Origin: an uncultured Pseudomonadota bacterium
GTDB taxonomy: Bacteria; Pseudomonadota; Gammaproteobacteria; Burkholderiales; Rhodocyclaceae
Direction of reading: 5' to 3'
Length of the DNA: 5,138 nt
Assembly (NCBI GenBank): GCA_903939665.1
Contig: CAJAHZ010000112.1
Span: forward strand, 1 to 5,138
This document shows positions 1 to 3,822 of this stretch, piece after piece (position 1 is the first letter of the stretch; the number at the start of each line of letters is the position of its first letter). The position numbers and the translations under genes are program-made. The notes under the pieces are model-generated. The model saw only the letters and a list, made by a program, of their open reading frames with translations, ran no database searches and was not told the DNA's origin.

Positions 1-16
1 GCCCGAACCCCGGCAA

Positions 17-87
17 TTAAATCGCGTTTTTTTGAACTACGCTTAATCCACGGGCGGTAGCGTGACAAGGACTCAGCTAACGAGAAG
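17..87 (+). promoter_or_regulatory. ops/JUMPstart element, copy 1 (RfaH recruitment site)
   Basis: The ops core GGCGGTAGCGTG is at 53-64, preceded by ACGCTTAATCCA from 39, which resembles the JUMPstart stretch upstream of ops in enterobacterial polysaccharide operons. The segment 39-64 matches 3667-3692 at 25 of 26 positions. Weaker similarity extends left through a T-run (25-38) to about 17 and right to a CAGC..CGAGA motif near 87. In known systems ops acts in the non-template strand of the paused elongation complex, where it recruits RfaH; it is not itself a promoter. It reads toward the MNT-HEPN gene at 234. No convincing -35/-10 pair is visible upstream within the window, so the promoter probably lies before position 1. 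Confidence 0.82.
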
Positions 88-100
88 GAACTAATTGTTC

Positions 101-167
101 CGTCGTTCCCGCGAATGCGGGAATCCAGAGGGGCGCTACTGGATTCCGGGTCAAGCCCGGAATGACG
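101..167. repeat. dRS3/REP-like double palindromic intergenic repeat
   Basis: Two arms (101-128 and 139-167) form an imperfect inverted repeat, CGTCGTTCC... against ...GGAATGACG, with CCAG and CTGG at the inner ends. Each arm also folds by itself: CCCGC/GCGGG at 108-121 and CCGGG/CCCGG at 146-160. The left arm matches the neisserial dRS3 pattern (ATTCCC-N8-GGGAAT) except for its first base. Similar dispersed repeats occur in many beta- and gammaproteobacteria. It has no coding capacity. It lies between ops copy 1 and the first gene, so it would be transcribed as part of the leader and could form a strong RNA cruciform-like fold. Confidence 0.7.
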
Positions 168-233
168 AAATTTGTGTATCAGTTCGTTTTAGCGCGACTG
201 ACTACTGAGCCGATGGCCGCCAACTGAAAAACA

Positions 234-545
234 ATGCGAGTCACTGCTGAACAAATAAAAATTTTTGGCGATTATGCTCATCGTTATTTTGGCGATGATG
301 CCGGATTGTGGTTGTTCGGGTCACGAGTGGACGACCGAAAAAAAGGCGGGGATTACGATTTTCTGGTTGAAACCAGCCTATGTGATGCGAATGAAATAAT
401 CGAGCGCAAGATCGAATTGCTCACCCGGCTTCAGGGGACAGCACAGTTTGAGGATGAAAAAATCGATGTCATCGTTAAACGTAGAAGTGCTGATTTCGAG
501 ATGCCTATTTATCAGGTTGCCATGCTTGAGGGTGTGAGGTTATGA
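234..545 (+). CDS. mntA: MNT-domain nucleotidyltransferase antitoxin, MntA type
   Basis: This 103-residue protein carries the minimal nucleotidyltransferase (MNT) signature. LFGS ends at residues 29-30 and is followed after nine residues by D40-x-D42 (GGDYDF). A third acidic residue, D78, sits in KIDVIV. In characterised MntA/HepT pairs the MNT protein neutralises the HEPN ribonuclease by attaching AMP from ATP to a tyrosine next to its active site; that function here is inferred. The stop overlaps the downstream HEPN gene by ATGA (542-545), the usual arrangement for such pairs. The start at 234 has only a weak A-rich ribosome site, but it gives the length expected of the family. A paralogue with the same motif at identical residue numbers lies at 1028. 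All three metal-binding acids are present, so it should be active. Confidence 0.87.
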   Translation: MRVTAEQIKIFGDYAHRYFGDDAGLWLFGSRVDDRKKGGDYDFLVETSLCDANEIIERKIELLTRLQGTAQFEDEKIDVIVKRRSADFEMPIYQVAMLEGVRL

Positions 546-1024
546 CGCCGGAACAGTTGATGCACAGTTATCTCGCTGAGTGCACTTTGCACGCAAAGGT
601 ACTCGACGAAGGCCTTTGTGATGTCAGGGAATGGACGCCCATTTTAATCAGCAGCGTGATCAATAAAGAACTGCTGCGGATACTGGATCAAATCGCCTAT
701 CGTTTTACCAAGCTACAGGACTCGATGGGTGAGAAAGTGCTGCCGCTCATCTTGGAATTGGCGCAAGAGCCTATCTCTGAAAGCGTTACCTTTGTCGAAA
801 AGCTAAACAGGCTGGAGCGCATAGGCGCAATACCTTCCGTAGAAAAATGGAGGCGTTTTCGCGTCGTCCGAAACGCATTGGCTCACGATTATCCTGACGA
901 TCCGGAATTAAGGGCAAGTGCGATCAATCGGTTTGTAGAGGGTGCAGCAGACTTGATCGAACTCTTTGGACAGGTCAATAGCTTTATCGCTCATCATTTT
1001 CCCCTTGTCGGGCGAATGGAGTAA
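542..1024 (+). CDS. hepT: HEPN-domain ribonuclease toxin, HepT type
   Basis: This 160-residue, mostly helical cytosolic protein carries the Rx4HxY motif of HepT toxins as RNALAHDY: R110, H115 and Y117. In HEPN ribonucleases the R and H form the RNA-cleaving site of the dimer. In the MntA/HepT system the tyrosine two residues after the histidine is the AMPylation target. Upstream, residues around 55-70 (RFTKLQDSMGEKVLP) match the conserved RF-LQD helix seen in many MNT-linked HEPN proteins. The start overlaps the mntA stop by ATGA and has a plausible ribosome site, GAGG at 528-531. It is followed after only 3 bases by a second MNT gene. The motif is complete and there is no frameshift, so the toxin is probably functional. 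The RNA target cannot be read from sequence. Confidence 0.86.
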   Translation: MTPEQLMHSYLAECTLHAKVLDEGLCDVREWTPILISSVINKELLRILDQIAYRFTKLQDSMGEKVLPLILELAQEPISESVTFVEKLNRLERIGAIPSVEKWRRFRVVRNALAHDYPDDPELRASAINRFVEGAADLIELFGQVNSFIAHHFPLVGRME

Positions 1025-1027
1025 CCG

Positions 1028-1327
1028 ATGAGGCTTGACGATAAAACGCGCAGCATCATAAAAAATGAGGTTGCCAGCCAGTTTGGGGCGGCCGCCGTTG
1101 TGCGCCTGTTTGGCAGTCGTGTCGATGATGCGCAGCGCGGTGGCGATATTGATTTGTTTATTGAGCCGAACCAGACCCTGGAAAACCGCATCCACGAGGA
1201 ATGCCGTCTGTCGGCAAGCTTGTGTATCAAACTAGGTGGCCGCAAGGTGGATGTGTTAATTAAGGACGCGCTCAAACCACCCCTGCCGATTCATGAACAA
1301 GCACTGCGCACAGGGATTATTTTATGA
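1028..1327 (+). CDS. second MNT-domain nucleotidyltransferase (paralogue of the gene at 234)
   Basis: This 99-residue protein has LFGSRVDD ending its first motif, with G29 and S30. D40-x-D42 (GGDIDLF) follows and the third acid is D75 in RKVDVLI. These motifs sit at the same residue numbers as in the MNT protein at 234, and both proteins end in a similar short tail (IYQVAMLEGVRL versus IHEQALRTGIIL). They are therefore tandem paralogues, though divergent enough to be old or separately acquired. A good ribosome site, GGAG at 1018-1021, lies 6 bases before the ATG. The stop overlaps the next ORF by ATGA (1324-1327). This is typical of an MNT-HEPN pair, but the partner here is only 52 codons long. 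It may act on that remnant, on the HepT at 542, or on nothing. Confidence 0.82.
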   Translation: MRLDDKTRSIIKNEVASQFGAAAVVRLFGSRVDDAQRGGDIDLFIEPNQTLENRIHEECRLSASLCIKLGGRKVDVLIKDALKPPLPIHEQALRTGIIL

Positions 1328-1482
1328 CTGCTGCACAAAATAATCTGTTCATTGCAGAACAACTCGTTCGGATTACAGAAAAAGATGTGCGTTACCTTGA
1401 ACGGACAGTAAAGCGGCTGCGCAACCTGAGCATTGACCGGGCCTGGGTTGAATCGCTTGAGATCATCGATGAACGAAACTGA
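1324..1482 (+). CDS. short ORF in the HEPN-partner position, possibly truncated hepT-like gene
   Basis: This 52-codon ORF begins with ATG overlapping the preceding MNT stop (ATGA) and has a strong ribosome site, AGGGA at 1312-1316, 7 bases upstream. The product, MTAAQNNLFIAEQ... to ...IIDERN, is charged and predicted helical, with repeated L/I/V spacing. Its position and character resemble the N-terminal helices of MNT-linked HEPN proteins, which are normally about 140-160 residues. The RF-LQD helix and the Rx4HxY catalytic motif are both absent because the frame stops at 1480-1482. The next gene starts inside it at 1469. It is either a 3'-truncated HepT relative, trimmed when the downstream gene joined the cassette, or a small partner protein in its own right. 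I do not recognise an exact family. Confidence 0.5.
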   Translation: MTAAQNNLFIAEQLVRITEKDVRYLERTVKRLRNLSIDRAWVESLEIIDERN

Positions 1483-2953
1483 ACTCCTGGCTATCCTCGC
1501 TCGTGGTGAAGATAGCCACCACCAGTTCAAGCGCGATTTTTCCAATATTGATGCGCTGGCGGCGGAGTTGATCGCGTTTGCCAACACAGGTGGCGGTCAG
1601 TTATTTATCGGCGTCGCTGATGATGGTCAAGTGTCTGGCTTGGCTGCGGCAGATGTAGCAAGGCTCAATCAACTATTATCGAATGCTGCCTCGCAAAGTG
1701 TTCGCCCACCCGTTAATCCACTATCGACAAATATCCAGACTGAACATAGCTTGGTAATGGTCGTTACACTGGATGAAGGCTTGAATAAACCGTATGTAGA
1801 TACGCAAGGGCGTATCTGGGTCAAGAGTGGGGCAGATAAACGCCATGTGACGGCACGGGAAGAAATGCAACGCTTGTTTCAAGCGTCCGGACTGGTCTAT
1901 GCGGATGAGGTGCCTGCCCGACCAGCGACAATCGACGACCTTGACCTGACTGCGTTTGCACAATATTTTAACCAGCGCTACCGCAAGCCAGTTGAAGCAA
2001 CTGGCCAGCCGTTGCCGCAGTTGCTAAAAAACCTTAACCTGGTTCGCGATGGTGTGCCCAACCTTGCTGGCTTGCTTTTGTTTGGCAAAGTGCCCCATGT
2101 GTTCAAACCCGCCTTTGTTATCAAAGCGGTCACCTTTCCTGGTACGGTGTTGCATGACAACCGCTATCTGGACAGCGAAGACATCGACGGTAATTTGTTT
2201 GAGCAGTACCGGCGCGGCATAGCTTTTATCAAACGCAACCTGCGCCATGTGCAGGGTGATCAAGGTTTCAACAGTCCCGGACTGCTGGAAGTGCCAGAAG
2301 ATGTCTTTGAAGAGTTGTTGGTTAATGCGCTGGTGCATCGCGATTACTTTATTACCGCACCCATTCGCCTTCTGATTTTTTCTGATCGAGTCGAGATCAT
2401 CAGCCCCGGGCACTTGCCTAATCATCTGGATATTGAGCAGATTCGCTTTGGCGTGTCCAATCTGCGCAACCCGGCATTGGCTTCTCATGCGTTTTATATG
2501 CTGCCATACCGCGGTTTGGGTAGCGGTATTCCCCGTGCTACCGAGGCTTGGCCGGATATAGAGCTGATTGATGATCGGCGAAGCAACCAGTTTAAGGTGG
2601 TGATTCGCCGACTGAAAGTCGGGGACGTCAACTCGCAGCCAGAGTCACGGCCAGAGTCACAGCCAGAGTCGCAGCCAGAGTCACGGCCAGAGTCACAGCC
2701 AGAGTCACAGCCAGAGTCACAGCCAGAGTCACAGCCAGAGTCACAGCCAGAGTCGCTGGAAAGCCGAGTGCTACGTATACTGGCAAACAAGCCCGCCAAT
2801 AAAGCTGAGATTTCCGCACAACTTGGGCAGAAGGTGGTTTCTGGTCAACTCAATAGAATCGTTCGCGATCTGCTTGCGGCCAGGATTATTGAGTTCACCA
2901 TTCCGGACAAACCGAACAGTCGGTTGCAACAATACCGGCTTTGCCGGCTATGA
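1469..2953 (+). CDS. Schlafen/AlbA_2 and GHKL-ATPase-like protein with S[Q/R]PE repeats and winged helix
   Basis: This 494-residue protein belongs to a family often mislabelled as RecG-like helicase or predicted transcriptional regulator. Residues about 1-125 form an AlbA_2/Schlafen-type nucleic-acid domain (HHQFKRDF, then FANTGGGQLFIGVADDG, then WVKSGADKR). Residues about 270-385 form a GHKL (HATPase_c_4) domain. Its N-box is E281-E-L-L-V-N286-A with HRDY at 290-293, then DRVEIISPGHLP, and a glycine loop RGLGSGIPR from 348. Residues 389-428 are ten S[Q/R]PE units acting as a charged flexible linker. Residues 430-494 look like a winged helix (KAEISAQLGQKVVSGQLNRI, then IPDKPNSRLQQYRL). The ATG at 1469 is preferred over an in-frame TTG at 1433 because the conserved domain begins right after it and TTGAG lies 7 bases upstream. 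Related proteins occur in defence and toxin-antitoxin neighbourhoods. The likely role is ATP-dependent nucleic-acid binding or regulation; the substrate is unknown. Confidence 0.88.
   Translation: MNETELLAILARGEDSHHQFKRDFSNIDALAAELIAFANTGGGQLFIGVADDGQVSGLAAADVARLNQLLSNAASQSVRPPVNPLSTNIQTEHSLVMVVTLDEGLNKPYVDTQGRIWVKSGADKRHVTAREEMQRLFQASGLVYADEVPARPATIDDLDLTAFAQYFNQRYRKPVEATGQPLPQLLKNLNLVRDGVPNLAGLLLFGKVPHVFKPAFVIKAVTFPGTVLHDNRYLDSEDIDGNLFEQYRRGIAFIKRNLRHVQGDQGFNSPGLLEVPEDVFEELLVNALVHRDYFITAPIRLLIFSDRVEIISPGHLPNHLDIEQIRFGVSNLRNPALASHAFYMLPYRGLGSGIPRATEAWPDIELIDDRRSNQFKVVIRRLKVGDVNSQPESRPESQPESQPESRPESQPESQPESQPESQPESQPESLESRVLRILANKPANKAEISAQLGQKVVSGQLNRIVRDLLAARIIEFTIPDKPNSRLQQYRLCRL
2633..2752 (+). 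repeat. 12-bp in-frame tandem repeat, ten units (S[Q/R]PE)
   Basis: There are ten head-to-tail copies of a 12-base unit of the form TC[A/G]C[A/G]GCCAGAG, reading Ser-(Gln/Arg)-Pro-Glu. Units 1-3 and 4-6 carry the same pattern of variants (TCG CAG, TCA CGG, TCA CAG), a 36-base higher-order duplication. Units 7-10 are identical to unit 6, which suggests recent slippage expansion. Because the unit is a multiple of three, copy-number changes lengthen or shorten the linker without shifting frame. Confidence 0.95.
2935..2947 (+). other. small hairpin at the gene junction
   Basis: CCGGC (2935-2939), loop TTT and GCCGG (2943-2947) form a 5-bp GC stem that ends 2 bases before the ATGA overlap between the AlbA_2 gene and the 42-codon ORF. 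It sits where a ribosome-binding site would be. That site shows no purine-rich sequence, so initiation at 2950 would depend on ribosomes arriving from upstream. There is no T-run, so it is not a terminator. Confidence 0.4.
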
Positions 2954-3078
2954 GGCAAGAAGAAATCGATGCCTTGAGGCAGGAAATGCAGGTTTCCAAT
3001 ACGGGACAAAATTTCCCGGAGGCCTTGTCCTTGTCAACCTCATTGCAATCGCAGCCGGCTATCGGGGATGTGAAATGA
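2950..3078 (+). CDS. possible 42-residue coupled small protein
   Basis: This short ORF exactly bridges the AlbA_2 gene and rfaH. Its ATG overlaps the upstream TGA (ATGA, 2950-2953) and its TGA overlaps the rfaH ATG (ATGA, 3075-3078). The product starts MRQEEIDALRQEMQ, a short charged amphipathic helix, and continues as a polar serine/glutamine-rich tail ending PAIGDVK. There is no signal peptide, no membrane segment and no family I recognise. It has no visible ribosome site, so translation would rely on coupling. It may be a genuine small gene, or simply a translated spacer that carries ribosomes from the AlbA_2 gene to rfaH. Perfect ATGA junctions at both ends are the main support; the lack of a known homologue keeps confidence low. 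Confidence 0.38.
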   Translation: MRQEEIDALRQEMQVSNTGQNFPEALSLSTSLQSQPAIGDVK

Positions 3079-3605
3079 TCTTCGATATTCCCAGCGAAGC
3101 ACCTTCGGATGAGTCAGGTTGGTACGTTGTTTATGCTCGGCCACGCCAGGAAACGCGTGCCATGGAAAACCTTGGCAATCAGGGTTTCAAGTGTTTCTTG
3201 CCCACCATTCGTGTCGAGCGATTGCGCGGCGGACATCGTGCAATGATTTCAGAAGCCTTGTTTCCCCGCTATTTGTTTGTTTACCTGGAGGCGGGGCGCA
3301 GCAATTGGTCGGCTATCCGCAGTACGCGAGGGGTCTCGCATCTGGTTCGGTTTGGTGGTATCGCCGTGCGCCTGCATTCGTCACTAATCGACGCGCTGAC
3401 CGAACAACCTTCCCGGAATAAAGCACTCTTTGATGCGGGCGATCAGTTGAAAGTGATCGACGGCCCGTTTATTGGATTTGAGGCGGAAGTGTTGCGCCTG
3501 TATGAAGCACCGGATGGCGAAGCCAGAGTAATGGTCTTGATGGATATCCTGACCCGGCCGCAGAAAATCAGCTTGCCGGCGAGCGCGGTGCGCAAGGCGG
3601 CTTAG
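3075..3605 (+). CDS. rfaH: RfaH, NusG-family operon-specific transcription antiterminator
   Basis: This 176-residue protein matches E. coli RfaH (162 residues) along its length. Residues about 15-110 form the NGN domain: SGWYVVYARPRQE, then SEALFPRYLFV (59-69), then STRGVSHLVRFG (83-94). The TRGVSH block and the LFP-YLFV strand distinguish RfaH from housekeeping NusG. Residues about 120-176 form the KOW domain (AGDQLKVIDGPFIGFEAEVL, then PDGEARVMVLMDIL). In E. coli the NGN binds RNA polymerase and ops DNA. The KOW then refolds from helical hairpin to beta-barrel and recruits ribosomal protein S10, suppressing termination and promoting translation. The start at 3075 has GGGGA at 3064-3068 and leaves about 15 residues before the NGN, slightly longer than in E. 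coli. It closes the MNT-HEPN/AlbA_2 operon and sits 75 bases before ops copy 2. A copy embedded in a polysaccharide locus may be a specialised paralogue rather than the only rfaH in the genome. Confidence 0.94.
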   Translation: MIFDIPSEAPSDESGWYVVYARPRQETRAMENLGNQGFKCFLPTIRVERLRGGHRAMISEALFPRYLFVYLEAGRSNWSAIRSTRGVSHLVRFGGIAVRLHSSLIDALTEQPSRNKALFDAGDQLKVIDGPFIGFEAEVLRLYEAPDGEARVMVLMDILTRPQKISLPASAVRKAA

Positions 3606-3633
3606 CGGAGTACTCGCCGGCATTTTGTGCCGG
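3574..3633 (+). other. mutually exclusive inverted repeats spanning the rfaH stop
   Basis: TGCCGGCGAG (3574-3583) pairs perfectly with CTCGCCGGCA (3613-3622) across a 29-base loop that contains the rfaH stop. The same right arm also contains CCGGCA (3617-3622), which can pair with TGCCGG (3628-3633) across the loop TTTTG. The two folds use the same bases and cannot form together. A T-run (3655-3660) follows only 21 bases after the short stem, so a simple intrinsic terminator is not well supported. The layout could be an attenuator or an mRNA 3'-end structure for rfaH. Confidence 0.5.
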
Positions 3634-3639
3634 TTCAAG

Positions 3640-3718
3640 GTTAAAGCATTTTCGTTTTTTGGAATGACGCTTAATCCAAGGGCGGTAGCGTGGCTGGGCC
3701 TAGGCCAGTCAGCGAGAG
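3640..3718 (+). promoter_or_regulatory. ops/JUMPstart element, copy 2, ahead of the glycan exporter gene
   Basis: The ops core GGCGGTAGCGTG is at 3681-3692, within the JUMPstart-like segment 3667-3692 that matches copy 1 with one mismatch. The wider repeat includes a T-run (3655-3660), a TTAAA motif near 3641 and a trailing CAG..AGCGAGAG similar to copy 1. It lies between rfaH and the ABC transporter gene, about 130 bases before its ATG, the usual leader position for an RfaH-controlled polysaccharide operon. I see no convincing promoter between 3606 and 3666. Transcription may start inside rfaH or read through from the upstream operon. Confidence 0.87.
3691..3711 (+). other. hairpin immediately after ops copy 2
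   Basis: TGGCTGG (3691-3697) pairs with CCAGTCA (3705-3711) through seven pairs including one G-T, with loop GCCTAGG, itself mostly a palindrome. It begins on the last two bases of the ops core and is not matched in copy 1, where this stretch is shorter. It could strengthen pausing at ops. No T-run follows it. Confidence 0.5.
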
Positions 3719-3822
3719 CACTTTCTTAAACAACACAATACCTATCAAGGGGCTCCTTTCGTGGATTTTGAAAGAAGTCTACAGCAAGCCAGCGACTGAA
3801 GGCGCTATTCTCAAACAACCCA

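Noticed and set aside
168..233. Promoter immediately upstream of the first MNT gene
   Set aside because: I looked for -35/-10 pairs and saw none with acceptable match and spacing; cannot be excluded without start-site mapping.
908..1275. Two minus-strand frames over the hepT/MNT junction
   Set aside because: Antisense shadows of two genes with intact catalytic motifs.
1433..1468. TTG start at 1433 for the AlbA_2 gene
   Set aside because: The 12 extra residues are not part of the conserved domain; ATG 1469 is better placed and fits the coupled overlap with the 52-codon ORF.
2024..2488. 154-codon minus-strand frame
   Set aside because: Antisense to the conserved GHKL and central regions of the AlbA_2 protein; no recognisable motif.
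2633..2752. CRISPR-like array
   Set aside because: The units are contiguous 12-mers without spacers and are coding; this is a minisatellite.
2494..2819. Minus-strand open frames with long CDSG or TLAV repeats
   Set aside because: These are antisense readings of the 12-base S[Q/R]PE repeat, which keeps all frames open; no start-site support.
2823..3074. N-terminal extension of rfaH to a start at 2823
   Set aside because: It would overlap the AlbA_2 C-terminus, adds residues with no NusG-family match, and ATG 3075 has a good ribosome site.
3617..3660. Simple intrinsic terminator after rfaH
   Set aside because: The stem is only 6 bp and the T-run begins about 21 bases later; the T-run is instead shared with the conserved ops leader repeat.
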